Positions 45,563-54,831 of a stretch of 64,000 nt of DNA are shown in pieces. The stretch is from Actinomycetaceae bacterium (GTDB lineage: Bacteria; Actinomycetota; Actinomycetes; Actinomycetales; Actinomycetaceae): positions 26,417-90,416 of the forward strand of contig JAUNVQ010000003.1 of the NCBI GenBank assembly GCA_030540715.1, read 5' to 3'. Both the position numbers and the translations under genes were made by a program. Below the pieces are notes generated by a model. The model saw only the letters and a program-made list of their open reading frames with translations, ran no database searches and had not been told where the DNA came from. How positions within the stretch are numbered: position 1 is the stretch's first letter; each line of letters opens with the position of its first letter.

Positions 45563-46870
45563 ATGTTACGTAGCATTGATATTCGTGGTATATCTTTAGG
45601 TGCTGATGAACTAGCAGCTTACCTGCCCAGGGCACAGCTTGATATTGAACAGGCAGTCAAGATAGTCCGTCCATTGATGGACGATGTTCGTCAGCGTGGA
45701 CAACAGGCAATTGAAGATATTTCTTTGAGGCTTGACGGTATTAGCCCCACTCATCTACGAGTTACTCAACAAGAGCTCAGTGCTAGCCTTGACAATCTGG
45801 ATAGAGATGTAAGAACGGCTCTGGAACTTTCCATTGAGCACAACTGGCAAGGACATTCTCAGCAGCTTCCCGAAGAAAAGACCACCCAGATCATTCCTGG
45901 TGGTCATATTACGCAACGCTGGATACCAGTAAGGCGTGTGGGGCTTTATGTTCCAGGTGGCCTAGCAGCGTATCCGTCCTCTGTGGTGATGAACGTGGTG
46001 GCTGCGCGGGTTGCTGGTGTGGAATCTATTGCGGTGGTGTCACCTCCTCAAAAACACTTTGACGGCTCAGTACATCCAACAATACTTGCCGCATGTGCGC
46101 TTCTTGGTATTGACGAGGTCTATGCCGTTGGTGGAGCACAAGCGGTGGCTATGCTTGCTTACGGCGTAGAGTCATTGGAATGTGAAAAGGTTGATGTTAT
46201 TACAGGCCCAGGTAATATCTATGTTGCTGCTGCGAAGCGTCTTGCCACAGCAGTATGCGGTATTGATGCAGAGGCTGGTACAACTGAAATCGCTGTGATT
46301 GCTGATGACAGTGCAGATCCAGAGTTTGTCGCAGCAGATTTGTTGTCGCAAGCCGAACATGACCCAGCAGCTGCCTCAGTTCTTATTACTCCAAGCAGTA
46401 GATTTGCTCAAGAAGTTCATCGCGCCATCACTGAGCAGGCAAGCACAACGAAACATACACAGCGCGTACATACAGCCTTAACGGGACCGCAGTCGGGCAT
46501 TATTATTGTTGACGACATGGACCAGGCTATTAGTGTTGCCAATGCTTATGGTGCTGAGCATTTGGAGATTCACACTCGTGCGGCTCTAGAGGTCAGCAAA
46601 AAAATCCACAACGCTGGCGCTATTTTCATAGGTCCGTATTCTCCCGTACCTTTAGGAGACTACATGGCTGGGTCAAACCATGTTCTTCCTACAGGTGGTA
46701 CAGCGCGATACGCGGCAGGTTTATCTGTCATGGCCTTTATTAAACCTGTACAAGTTATTCACTACACTAAAGACGCGTTGGCTCAACTTGCTCAACCACT
46801 GACGGCATTAGCCAATAGTGAAGATCTTCCCGCTCACGGTGACGCTGTTAATATCCGCTATCAAAGCTAA
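45563..46870 (+). CDS. hisD: histidinol dehydrogenase HisD
   Basis: HisD performs the last two oxidations to histidine. The 435-residue protein has GPGNIYVAAAKR, DAEAGTTEI, the zinc and catalytic region SQAEHDPAA, and the C-terminal PVPLGDYMAGSNHVLPTGG. In-frame ATGs at 45551 and 45554 exist, but the ATG at 45563 gives the usual N terminus (MLRSIDIRG) and fits promoter spacing. It is separated from hisC by a symporter gene and a terminator-like hairpin, so the his genes form at least two transcription units. Confidence 0.95.
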   Translation: MLRSIDIRGISLGADELAAYLPRAQLDIEQAVKIVRPLMDDVRQRGQQAIEDISLRLDGISPTHLRVTQQELSASLDNLDRDVRTALELSIEHNWQGHSQQLPEEKTTQIIPGGHITQRWIPVRRVGLYVPGGLAAYPSSVVMNVVAARVAGVESIAVVSPPQKHFDGSVHPTILAACALLGIDEVYAVGGAQAVAMLAYGVESLECEKVDVITGPGNIYVAAAKRLATAVCGIDAEAGTTEIAVIADDSADPEFVAADLLSQAEHDPAAASVLITPSSRFAQEVHRAITEQASTTKHTQRVHTALTGPQSGIIIVDDMDQAISVANAYGAEHLEIHTRAALEVSKKIHNAGAIFIGPYSPVPLGDYMAGSNHVLPTGGTARYAAGLSVMAFIKPVQVIHYTKDALAQLAQPLTALANSEDLPAHGDAVNIRYQS

Positions 46871-46897
46871 CGTTTTTCTACCCCTCAAGGAGATTTT

Positions 46898-48190
46898 ATG
46901 GAAACGAAAGAAAAATCCCCCGTTCAAAAACTTGTAGGTAATCTACTGTTTTGGGTTATTATCGCCATTGTTCTTGGTATCATTTTGGGCCAATTTGTTG
47001 CTACGGGATTTGTTGTTCCCTTCGTGACATTCAATGTCGTCTTCGGTAAGTTTCTTAATTTTGCCGTACCACTTATTATTTTGGGTCTTATAGCCCCCGC
47101 CATTGCAGATATTGGTAAAGGGGCTGGTAAATGGTTATTAACAACCATTGTTATAGCTTATGGTTCGACTCTATTTGCCGGTTTTGGTACCTATTTTATA
47201 GCCAAGGGAATCTATCCCTTTCTATTGGCAAACGAGTCTTTAACAACAGTGAAAGAACCGGGAGGCGCGGCTGCTCCACTATTTTCGCCAGATAGTTTAG
47301 CTTTTGAACCGCTTTTTGGTGTTCTTGTAGCCCTTGTTCTTGCTTTCGTTATGGGCTTAGGAATGGTTGCCAACGACACTGCTGCACTCAAAAATGTTTT
47401 TATGGATTTCCGTAAAGTCATCATGTGGCTGATTCGTGTACTTATCGTCCCATGCCTGCCTATCTATATTTTTGGTACTTTCTTGGATCTCACCAAATCG
47501 GGCGAGATAGCCTCCGTTATTTCGGCAATGTTAAAGGTGATTGTTTTCTCAATTGTTTTGACACTGATTTTGCTGATGATCCAGTACGTATTAGCTGGAG
47601 CTATAGCTGGGATGAACCCCTTGAAAGCCTTTGGTAATATGCTGCGCGCATACTTTACAGCATTGGGGACATCCTCATCGGCTGCAACCATACCTGTAAC
47701 CTATTCATGTATGCTCAAGAATAAGGTTTCTGAAGAAATCGCTGGCTTTGTAGCACCGCTATGTGCCACAATTCATTTAGCAGGATCCACAACAAAAATT
47801 GTGGCATTCTCACTTGCGATCATCACTATCCAAGGTGGTATATCCGCATTTGGTCCCTATGCGTTATTTATCTGTTTACTGGGCATTATTATGATTGCTG
47901 CTCCTGGTGTTCCCGGTGGCGCTATTGCTGCCGCACAGGCTGTTCTTGTTGGGGTGCTTGCCTTTGATCCGAACCAATATGGCCTAATGGTTGCACTCTA
48001 TATCGCTATCGATTCGGTTGGTACAGCTACCAACGTTACCGGAGATGGTGCAATTGCATTGGTTATCAATAAGCTGTCGAAAGGTAGTTTGGGAACAGAA
48101 TCAGGCGATGTTAGTGGCCTTGATGCCAATGTTGATGCAGTGGTGGCGCAAACTTTGGATAACAAGGCTGGCCCAACGGCACAATACTAA
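46898..48190 (+). CDS. dicarboxylate/amino acid:cation symporter (DAACS family)
   Basis: The 430-residue protein has about eight membrane segments and the hallmark re-entrant loops: the serine-rich GTSSSAATIPV (about residue 265) and NVTGDGAIALVIN near the C terminus. The family imports glutamate, aspartate, C4-dicarboxylates or serine/threonine with sodium or protons. The substrate cannot be read with certainty. The site AAGGAGA is 5 bases before the ATG, 28 bases after hisD, so it is likely cotranscribed with hisD. A 15-pair hairpin follows. Its place inside a histidine cluster is unusual. Confidence 0.88.
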   Translation: METKEKSPVQKLVGNLLFWVIIAIVLGIILGQFVATGFVVPFVTFNVVFGKFLNFAVPLIILGLIAPAIADIGKGAGKWLLTTIVIAYGSTLFAGFGTYFIAKGIYPFLLANESLTTVKEPGGAAAPLFSPDSLAFEPLFGVLVALVLAFVMGLGMVANDTAALKNVFMDFRKVIMWLIRVLIVPCLPIYIFGTFLDLTKSGEIASVISAMLKVIVFSIVLTLILLMIQYVLAGAIAGMNPLKAFGNMLRAYFTALGTSSSAATIPVTYSCMLKNKVSEEIAGFVAPLCATIHLAGSTTKIVAFSLAIITIQGGISAFGPYALFICLLGIIMIAAPGVPGGAIAAAQAVLVGVLAFDPNQYGLMVALYIAIDSVGTATNVTGDGAIALVINKLSKGSLGTESGDVSGLDANVDAVVAQTLDNKAGPTAQY

Positions 48191-48204
48191 TATCACTTTG
48201 TTAT

Positions 48205-48239
48205 ACAACGGGGCTTCATCGTTGATGGAGCCCCGTTGT
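48205..48239 (+). terminator. strong hairpin after the symporter gene
   Basis: ACAACGGGGCTTCAT and ATGGAGCCCCGTTGT pair over 15 positions (one wobble) with a 5-base loop, 14 bases after the stop. No T-run follows, as in many actinobacterial I-shaped terminators. The rest of the gap to hisC (48240-48364) holds only a weak promoter candidate (TATTCT near 48347) and the CGGAGGA ribosome site. Confidence 0.7.
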
Positions 48240-48364
48240 GGTCGATGAAACATCAACAGACTTCTTTACGCTTTCTATCAGCGTGGAGCAGTTGAATTGA
48301 TAATTATTTCTTAAGCTCATCTTCGCGCGATACCATAGCCTCAGTATTCTTTTATCGGAGGATC

Positions 48365-49492
48365 ATGACACAGTTACCTTTACGAACACAGTTAGCGGGG
48401 AAACATCCCTACGGTGCCCCACAACTGCAGGTAAAAGCCTGCCTTAACGTTAATGAAAATCCCTTTAGTCCGCCTGATGATGTGATTGAAGCAATAGGGG
48501 CAGCCGCTCAGCAGGCAGCAAAGACACTTAATAGGTATCCTGAACGTGACTTTTGGCAGTTGCGGCGAGCATTAGCAGACTATCTATACGAAGAATCCCA
48601 TGTTCAGCTTGCCCCTGAACAAATATGGGCAGCTAATGGCTCAAACGAGATAATGATACAGCTATTTCAGGCCTATGCTGGCCCTCAACGTGTGGCGTTG
48701 ACCTTTACGCCTTCTTATTCGATGTATCCTGAATATGCCCAAACAACTTCCACACAGTTTGTTACCCTGCCACGACGCCAGGATTATACAATTGATATTG
48801 ACCAGGCTATCGTGGCGATGAAAGAAAAACGTCCCGCGCTGATCCTTGTGGCTAGTCCCAATAATCCTACGGGCACATCCATCGCGATTGAAGAGATTAA
48901 TAGACTCGCCCTAGCCGCACGTTCCACAGGCCCCGCGAAGGGAACATCAAGTATAGTTGTCATTGATGAAGCCTACGGCGAGTTTCGCCGCGACGGTGTT
49001 TCATCCGCACTTGAACTCTTGAGTGAACACCGCCACCTTGTTGTCTCACGCACAATGTCAAAAGCATTTGGAGCTGCGGGTTTACGTCTTGGATATATGG
49101 CGGGAGATCAACAGCTTATTAAAGATATCACCATTGTGCGACTTCCTTATCATCTTTCGGCAATCACGCAAGCAACAGCGTTGGCAGCCTTGCAGCATCG
49201 CGGTGGGCTACGTCGCCAGGTTCAACAGTTGCGTTTATCACGTGACGAACTGGTGTCATGGTTGAAAACACGGGGTCTTGACGTTCTTCCAACAGATGCT
49301 AACTTTATATGCTTTGGATCTTTTGCTGATCGCCATGCTGTTTTCGAGGAAATGCTTGCACGCGCAGTATTGATCCGTGAAGTCGGACCACAGGGATATT
49401 TGCGAGTGAGTGTAGGAACTCCGGAAGAAAACGATCTTTTTTGTTGGGCTCTGGCTGGTGTGATGACAACGTCAGCAGGGAAACGAACTTAG
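48365..49492 (+). CDS. hisC: histidinol-phosphate aminotransferase HisC
   Basis: This PLP enzyme converts imidazole-acetol phosphate to histidinol phosphate. The 375-residue fold-type I aminotransferase has NENPFSPP at the N terminus, AANGSNEI, VASPNNPTG, VIDEAYGEF, and the PLP lysine in SRTMSKAFG (about 234). The start ATG has CGGAGGA upstream. It is followed by a 136-base gap with a possible promoter before hisB. Confidence 0.94.
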   Translation: MTQLPLRTQLAGKHPYGAPQLQVKACLNVNENPFSPPDDVIEAIGAAAQQAAKTLNRYPERDFWQLRRALADYLYEESHVQLAPEQIWAANGSNEIMIQLFQAYAGPQRVALTFTPSYSMYPEYAQTTSTQFVTLPRRQDYTIDIDQAIVAMKEKRPALILVASPNNPTGTSIAIEEINRLALAARSTGPAKGTSSIVVIDEAYGEFRRDGVSSALELLSEHRHLVVSRTMSKAFGAAGLRLGYMAGDQQLIKDITIVRLPYHLSAITQATALAALQHRGGLRRQVQQLRLSRDELVSWLKTRGLDVLPTDANFICFGSFADRHAVFEEMLARAVLIREVGPQGYLRVSVGTPEENDLFCWALAGVMTTSAGKRT

Positions 49493-49554
49493 CTACACTG
49501 TTTTCTTTTGAGTTTTTTGACCACAGAAAACATCATGGTCTAGATAAAGACAAG

Positions 49555-49583
49555 TTGAGCGGGCCTTCAAAGATAAGTACGCT
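49555..49583 (+). promoter_or_regulatory. candidate hisB operon promoter
   Basis: TTGAGC (49555-49560), a 17-base spacer and TACGCT (49578-49583) lie 46 bases before the hisB ATG. The spacing is ideal and the hexamers moderate. Confidence 0.35.
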
Positions 49584-49628
49584 ACACTAGAGGGCGTAGA
49601 TACGAAATAAATAATAGGGGATGCAATC

Positions 49629-50228
49629 ATGAGCAGAAGTGCTGTTATTAAACGAGTAACCTCTGAGTCTTCGGTATCGGTTGCCATTAATCTGGATGGT
49701 ACAGGGCAGACCTCCATTGAAACAACTGTACCGTTTTATAACCACATGCTTACCGCCCTGGGGAAACATTCACTTATTGACATGAATATTGAAGCTAAAG
49801 GCGATATCGATATAGATGTTCACCATACAGTTGAAGATACCGCCATATGCTTAGGCCAGGCTTTGCGTGAAGCGTTGGGAGATAAAAGCGGAATTAGGCG
49901 TTTTGGCGATGCTACTGTCCCGTTAGACGAGGCTTTGGCACGCGCTGTTGTAGATGTTGCAGGGCGCCCCTATGTTATTCATACTGGTGAACCTAGTGGC
50001 CAAGAATTTCATCTTATTGGGGGGCATTTTACTGGCTCTATGACACGTCATGTCTTTGAATCTTTTGCCTATAACGCGGGTATTTGTCTGCATATTGATC
50101 TTATACGTGGACGCGATCCGCACCATATTATTGAATGTCAGTTTAAAGCATTGGCACGTGCTCTTCGCATAGCTGTTGAACGCGATGAACGTGTGAAGGG
50201 AATTCCCTCAACAAAAGGGGCGCTATGA
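49629..50228 (+). CDS. hisB: imidazoleglycerol-phosphate dehydratase HisB
   Basis: HisB removes water from imidazoleglycerol phosphate. The 199-residue monofunctional enzyme has the manganese-binding DVHHTVEDT (about 63-71) and the second His-rich motif near [17 protein letters not shown]. No phosphatase domain is fused. The start ATG has AGGGGATG upstream. Its stop overlaps the start of the next gene (ATGA). Confidence 0.96.
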   Translation: MSRSAVIKRVTSESSVSVAINLDGTGQTSIETTVPFYNHMLTALGKHSLIDMNIEAKGDIDIDVHHTVEDTAICLGQALREALGDKSGIRRFGDATVPLDEALARAVVDVAGRPYVIHTGEPSGQEFHLIGGHFTGSMTRHVFESFAYNAGICLHIDLIRGRDPHHIIECQFKALARALRIAVERDERVKGIPSTKGAL

Positions 50229-50935
50229 CGCGAAAAGATGATGATTGGGAGAAAAAATTTGAGGAACTAATTTCTTCGCAACTATCGGATGCGCTTCCCA
50301 CAGACCTTGATGATATGAGTGACCGTGAACTCAGCACAGATAACGGTAACACACAGGTACCTCCCGATAGCCAGCCTAGGATTGAACACACCCCTCAACG
50401 ATGTATTGCAGTTATTCTTACTCCGGTTCAAGATGAAACTGACCTTGTTGCGCTTTTAGCTGTAAACCGTCTGGATGCACTTGTTATTCATACCGACACC
50501 GGGGCAATTGTCTATCAAGAATGTAGAGTTGAACCTGGCAATGAGTTTGAAGAACTTCTAGGTGATGACAGGCCGGTGCCTGAAGAAGCTGAACGAATGG
50601 CAAAAGTTGTGTCATCGATGATGTCATATTATGGAGCCATACTATGTGTATCGTGGCTACAAGATGCTCCCGACGAAACATCTCAGCTGTGCGGACAAGT
50701 TATCGCGAAACGCTATGTGAATCAAGAATTTGATGCAAATCTTCCATCAGGCCAGCTTATCTCAGCACTTAGTTCTTCTGTTGAGGATCTTCTGTTAGGG
50801 CTCATTACACCCGAGGAACTTGAAAAAAAGTTTAACACAAAGAATATGTCAACATTTCAGGCTCTGCGCTATCTTCGCCGCCGCGTACTTGGCAACTTTT
50901 CGGGAGTGGAACCTGACAAAAATAAAGAGGAATAA
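50225..50935 (+). CDS. uncharacterised protein between hisB and hisH
   Basis: The 236-residue soluble acidic protein has a polar N terminus (about 1-60), a compact middle (about 60-165, starting RCIAVILTP) and a helical C terminus with a basic patch ([15 protein letters not shown]). I recognise no catalytic motif. It overlaps hisB by 4 bases and ends next to the hisH start, so it is translationally coupled on both sides. A conserved hypothetical at this point of the his operon is known in some actinobacteria. Involvement in histidine synthesis or its regulation is a context inference. Confidence 0.75.
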   Translation: MTRKDDDWEKKFEELISSQLSDALPTDLDDMSDRELSTDNGNTQVPPDSQPRIEHTPQRCIAVILTPVQDETDLVALLAVNRLDALVIHTDTGAIVYQECRVEPGNEFEELLGDDRPVPEEAERMAKVVSSMMSYYGAILCVSWLQDAPDETSQLCGQVIAKRYVNQEFDANLPSGQLISALSSSVEDLLLGLITPEELEKKFNTKNMSTFQALRYLRRRVLGNFSGVEPDKNKEE

Positions 50936-51583
50936 ATGAGCGATATTGTTGTCTTTGACTATGGCGTGGGTAATGTCCGTTCTGTTGTACGTATGTGCGA
51001 AAAAGCTGGTGCGGATGTTGTTTTATCTTCTGACAAGCATGTAGTACTTGGTGCTGCCGGTCTTATTGTTCCAGGTGTAGGTGATTTCGATACTGTAGTC
51101 AAAGCATTGCGTGATTGTGGTGGTGAAGAACTTATACGCCAGCGCCTAGTTGCTTCCAAAGCTGTTTTTGGTATTTGTGTGGGGCTGCAGATCATGTTTT
51201 CGTCCTCTGAAGAACGTGGCTCGTGTCAGGAAGGCCTTGGTTTCTATTCCGGACATGTGAAGGCTCTTCAGGCCGAAATCGTACCCCATATGGGATGGTC
51301 GAAAGTGTTTTCATCGACGAGCCGTCTTCTGCGTGGCCTTGATGGGCAGCGTTTTTATTTCGCGCATTCCTATGCGGTGCCCTTTCATGAAGCACCTTGC
51401 GTATCAGCTGTGAATGAAAGTCAGCCACCTGTGCTTGCGCGCAGTGTGCATGGTAACGAGTTTGTAGCAGCGATAGAAGACGGCCCTCTTTGTGCTACAC
51501 AGTTTCACCCAGAAAAATCGGGAATCTGCGGAGAACGTGTTATCCGTAACTGGCTAACAACAATAGTTAGGCAGTATCAATAA
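50936..51583 (+). CDS. hisH: imidazole glycerol phosphate synthase glutaminase subunit HisH
   Basis: HisH supplies ammonia to HisF for closing the imidazole ring. The 215-residue class I amidotransferase has the nucleophile Cys81 (FGICVGLQIMF) and the His191/Glu193 pair in QFHPEKSG. Its partner hisF is not in the window. It starts right after the preceding stop, with GAGGAATAA upstream. Confidence 0.95.
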   Translation: MSDIVVFDYGVGNVRSVVRMCEKAGADVVLSSDKHVVLGAAGLIVPGVGDFDTVVKALRDCGGEELIRQRLVASKAVFGICVGLQIMFSSSEERGSCQEGLGFYSGHVKALQAEIVPHMGWSKVFSSTSRLLRGLDGQRFYFAHSYAVPFHEAPCVSAVNESQPPVLARSVHGNEFVAAIEDGPLCATQFHPEKSGICGERVIRNWLTTIVRQYQ

Positions 51584-51601
51584 AACGATAAAGGAGTTAT
51601 C

Positions 51602-52321
51602 ATGATCGATCTTTTGCCTGCTGTGGATGTTCAAGATGGTAAAGCAGTGCGACTGGTTCAAGGTGAGGCAGGAACGGAAACAGTTTTTGGTCACCCACTT
51701 CACGCAGCTCAGGCGTTTGTCGATGCTGGGGCACAATGGATTCATCTTGTTGACTTAGATGCTGCTTTTGGACGCGGTTCTAATGCGTCACTGTTAGCCA
51801 CTATCGTTGAAGAAATAGATGTCAGAATTGAGCTGTCGGGTGGTATTCGTGATGATGCCTCTTTGAAACGTGCGCTGGAGGCTGGCGCCACACGAGTAAA
51901 TCTAGGTACAGCTGCACTGGAAAATCCAGACTGGACAGCCAAAGTGATAAAAGAATATGGTGAAAAGATCGCAGTAGGTTTGGATGTACGTGGAACAACC
52001 TTGGCTGCACGCGGTTGGACACGTGAGGGCGGTGAGCTGTGGCCCATTCTTCAACGTCTTAATGATGCGGGATGCCGTCGCTATGTTGTGACCGATGTGA
52101 CAAAAGATGGAACATTGAAGGGGCCAAATATCGAGCTTCTACGTCAGGTGTGTGAACGCACTGATGCCCCCGTTGTAGCGTCAGGGGGAATATCAACTCT
52201 TGAAGATATCGCTGCTATAGTAGCCCTTGAAAGTGAAGGCGTAGAAGGCGTTATCGTTGGAAAAGCCCTTTATGCCAATCAGTTTACCCTTCAACAGGCT
52301 TTGGAAGTAGTAGGCCAATAA
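51602..52321 (+). CDS. hisA: PriA-type phosphoribosyl isomerase (HisA)
   Basis: This (beta/alpha)8 isomerase acts on ProFAR in histidine synthesis. In many actinobacteria it also acts on phosphoribosyl-anthranilate (TrpF role). The 239-residue protein has catalytic Asp9 (PAVDVQDG) and Asp169 ([13 protein letters not shown]), and keeps the loop ARGWTREGG (Arg137, Trp139) that PriA uses for the tryptophan-pathway substrate. Dual activity is therefore plausible. The start ATG has AAAGGAG upstream. Confidence 0.93.
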   Translation: MIDLLPAVDVQDGKAVRLVQGEAGTETVFGHPLHAAQAFVDAGAQWIHLVDLDAAFGRGSNASLLATIVEEIDVRIELSGGIRDDASLKRALEAGATRVNLGTAALENPDWTAKVIKEYGEKIAVGLDVRGTTLAARGWTREGGELWPILQRLNDAGCRRYVVTDVTKDGTLKGPNIELLRQVCERTDAPVVASGGISTLEDIAAIVALESEGVEGVIVGKALYANQFTLQQALEVVGQ

Positions 52322-52323
52322 AG

Positions 52324-53001
52324 ATGCCCTCCCTTCATCGTGACGCCATGGCAGCCCGATTAAGGTCACCTGTGGCCGACTATTCGGAGGATACCGGAAA
52401 AAGGCCTGCAGCAATAGAAAAAATTTACGAGGACGTAGCTGCGACTCATCGTATTGGTGAGTTGGTGAAGGCTCTAGCCCATGAAAGACTGCTGCTTCCT
52501 GTTGTTCCACATGGTAGGGAATGCGGTGGCTCCGACGGTTTTGTGAGTGTCGAGGTGTCGATGCAGCGCATGGCAATTGAAGCTTTCACGGATATTGACT
52601 CGCTACAGCGAGCATACCCTTCTGGTCGGCCACGACCTTTACCTGCACAACATGTGTGTTTAGCGGCTTTGCATCGTGGCGGACGCGTGGTGATTGACTC
52701 AACTTTCATTGTTCCTCGTCCAGCTGTTGCAGCATTAGGGCAAGGTGATACGTGGCTTCCAGCATGGGATGATGATGAATTAGGTCATATTGTTCACACA
52801 ATAGCTTCGCGTCATGAAGGTATTGACACTGCCACAATTGCTGAAGGTCCCGATTCGACCGATCTTATTCGCATACATGTTAAAGCTGATTGTAGTCGTC
52901 CCCATCACCAGGTAAAAGCGGTGATAAAACAGCTGATGGAATGTGAGCGTCTTATTGTTGCATGTGATGTGATGACGATGGAACCAGTTGTAGTTCATTA
53001 G
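52324..53001 (+). CDS. SseB-like domain protein
   Basis: The 225-residue soluble protein starts 2 bases after the hisA stop. Residues about 40-125 show the SseB N-terminal-domain pattern: LLLPVVPHG, AFTDIDSLQRAYP, then RPLPAQHVCLAAL and VVIDSTF. The C-terminal part is a mixed alpha/beta region. Genes of this kind follow hisA in several actinobacteria, and the role is not known. It is likely cotranscribed with the his operon. It is the last gene before the metal importer. Confidence 0.75.
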   Translation: MPSLHRDAMAARLRSPVADYSEDTGKRPAAIEKIYEDVAATHRIGELVKALAHERLLLPVVPHGRECGGSDGFVSVEVSMQRMAIEAFTDIDSLQRAYPSGRPRPLPAQHVCLAALHRGGRVVIDSTFIVPRPAVAALGQGDTWLPAWDDDELGHIVHTIASRHEGIDTATIAEGPDSTDLIRIHVKADCSRPHHQVKAVIKQLMECERLIVACDVMTMEPVVVH

Positions 53002-53048
53002 TTAACGAACCGATATTGTGCCGGCGAATAGCAGTCACGAAAATAAAA

Positions 53049-53062
53049 TTCGGTATACCGAA
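53049..53062. promoter_or_regulatory. palindromic operator candidate of the metal importer
   Basis: TTCGGTATACCGAA is a perfect 14-base palindrome (with further AA/TT symmetry outside), immediately upstream of the -35 element of the importer genes. Size and place suit a dimeric metal repressor of the DtxR/MntR type. Which regulator binds is not known. Confidence 0.55.
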
Positions 53063-53063
53063 A

Positions 53064-53099
53064 TTGGTTATTAAGGTGGGCCAAACTTATACTGGGTGT
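53064..53099 (+). promoter_or_regulatory. metal importer promoter, leaderless geometry
   Basis: TTGGTT (53064-53069), an 18-base spacer and TATACT (53088-53093) end 6 bases before the GTG at 53100. No ribosome site is near the GTG. Confidence 0.55.
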
Positions 53100-54062
53100 G
53101 TGGAAAGAAAGAAAACATATCGACGCACTCTTGTACTCGCTATTATTGCCGTGTTAGGAGTCTCCCTGAGTGGCGGATGCTCCACTACAGAACATAGTGA
53201 TGGAGGAGCTACTCGACCCATTGTTGCAGTTACAGATCGAAAGCCGGTGGTGCTTACCACCTTTACCGTGATTGCCGATATGGCAGAAGTTATTGGTGGC
53301 GATGATATAGAAGTTGCATCAATTACAAGACCTGGAGCTGAAATTCACGATTACCAGCCAACGCAAGAAGATATTAAGAAAGCGCAGAAAGCTGATTTAG
53401 TATTACGCAACGGTATGGGACTGGAACGCTGGTTCGACAAATTTATTCATCGTGCACAAGCTCCCAGCGTTGTGTTGTCTGAAGGTATCGACCCTATCAA
53501 TATTGCCGCTGGCGACTATCAGGGCAAACCAAATCCGCACGCCTGGATGTCAACAGACAATGCACTGGTGTATGTGGAAAACATTGCGAAAGCATTTGGA
53601 CAGCTGTTGCCAAAGCATAAAGACGATTTTGAAAGCCGTGCAGCAGACTATAAAGATAATTTGAAAGCTATTGGCGATACGATGAAAAAGGAACTGTCGC
53701 AGATTCCGAAAGAACAGCGTGCACTCGTGACTTGTGAAGGGGCCTTTTCATATCTGGCTCGTGATATGGACTTGGAAGAAAAATATTTGTGGCCTGTCAA
53801 TGCTGAAAACGCATTAACGCCTCAGTCACGTGCTGGTGTTGAACAATATATACGTGAGCATAAGGTTCCAGCGGTGTTTTGTGAATCAACTGTTGAAGAC
53901 AAAATGAAACCAGTCGTTGAAAATACTGACACTATTTACGGTGGAACTCTTTATGTTGACTCACTGTCACAAGCTGATGGGCCGGTACCAACATACGAAA
54001 AGCTACTCGAATATGATGCCACCATTATTACGCAGGCATTAACGGGTAAAAAGAAAAACTGA
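53100..54062 (+). CDS. manganese-type ABC transporter substrate-binding lipoprotein
   Basis: The 320-residue lipoprotein has a basic N terminus, a hydrophobic signal (about 9-23) and the lipobox LSGGC (Cys27). It belongs to the cluster A-I metal-binding proteins. The metal ligands read His83 (EIHDY), His147 (NPHAW), Glu213 (CEGAF) and Asp287 (YVDSLS). A Glu at the third place is typical of Mn/Fe proteins such as PsaA, while zinc proteins have His. The frame extends upstream to 53016, but the GTG at 53100 gives a normal signal peptide and fits the TATACT promoter. Manganese is the best prediction; zinc or iron is possible. Confidence 0.9.
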   Translation: MERKKTYRRTLVLAIIAVLGVSLSGGCSTTEHSDGGATRPIVAVTDRKPVVLTTFTVIADMAEVIGGDDIEVASITRPGAEIHDYQPTQEDIKKAQKADLVLRNGMGLERWFDKFIHRAQAPSVVLSEGIDPINIAAGDYQGKPNPHAWMSTDNALVYVENIAKAFGQLLPKHKDDFESRAADYKDNLKAIGDTMKKELSQIPKEQRALVTCEGAFSYLARDMDLEEKYLWPVNAENALTPQSRAGVEQYIREHKVPAVFCESTVEDKMKPVVENTDTIYGGTLYVDSLSQADGPVPTYEKLLEYDATIITQALTGKKKN

Positions 54063-54075
54063 CGAAAGCGACACT

Positions 54076-54831
54076 ATGTCTCAACCAACCAAAAAATATG
54101 GGCTCGATATCGCTGAGCTGGTTGTTGATTATGGAAAACTGCGGGCTTTATCTGGGGTTAATCTTCAAGTAGAACAGGGAAGTATCTGCGGTATCGTTGG
54201 GCAAAATGGTTCGGGAAAATCAACAATGTTTAAGGCTGTGTTAGGGCTTGTTCACCGGGTTGAAGGTACCGTCAACATTGACGGCTACACCTCGTATGAA
54301 GCTCGCCAACGAGGCCTTGTGAGCTATGTTCCTCAATCAGAAGAAATCGATAAGGATTTTCCGATAAGTGTCTATGATGTGGTCATGATGGGACGCTATG
54401 GCTACATGGGTGCACTACGACGCCCAAAGAAGAAAGATCGTGAAGCTGTAGAGCATGCCTTGATGATGGTAGGGATTGACGATCTTGCCCACCGCCAGAT
54501 CGGAGCGCTGTCTGGAGGTCAACGCAAACGTGCATTTGTTGCTCGTGGCATTGCTCAGGGCGCGTCGGTAATGCTTTTGGATGAACCATTTGCTGGTGTT
54601 GATAAACCTTCCGAAACAACTATTATCTCGCTATTGCATACACTGCGTGATATGGGGAAAACAATCTTAGTATCAACGCACGATCTAGCCTCTCTTACGA
54701 TACTGTGCGACAGTGTTGCCCTACTGTACCGGAAAGTTTGCTTTTTCGGAGAGCCCAAAGAGGCGCTGCAACCAAATAATCTGGCGCTTGCTTTTGGCGG
54801 GGCAGTGGCTGTGCAGGAGGGGACATTATGA
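54076..54831 (+). CDS. metal ABC transporter ATP-binding protein
   Basis: The 251-residue ATPase has Walker A GQNGSGKST (42-50), the Q-loop in VPQSEEID, signature LSGGQ (about 145-149), Walker B VMLLDEPFAG and the switch His in VSTHD. It powers the importer formed with the following permease and the lipoprotein before it. It starts 13 bases after the lipoprotein gene and its stop overlaps the permease start (ATGA). Confidence 0.95.
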   Translation: MSQPTKKYGLDIAELVVDYGKLRALSGVNLQVEQGSICGIVGQNGSGKSTMFKAVLGLVHRVEGTVNIDGYTSYEARQRGLVSYVPQSEEIDKDFPISVYDVVMMGRYGYMGALRRPKKKDREAVEHALMMVGIDDLAHRQIGALSGGQRKRAFVARGIAQGASVMLLDEPFAGVDKPSETTIISLLHTLRDMGKTILVSTHDLASLTILCDSVALLYRKVCFFGEPKEALQPNNLALAFGGAVAVQEGTL

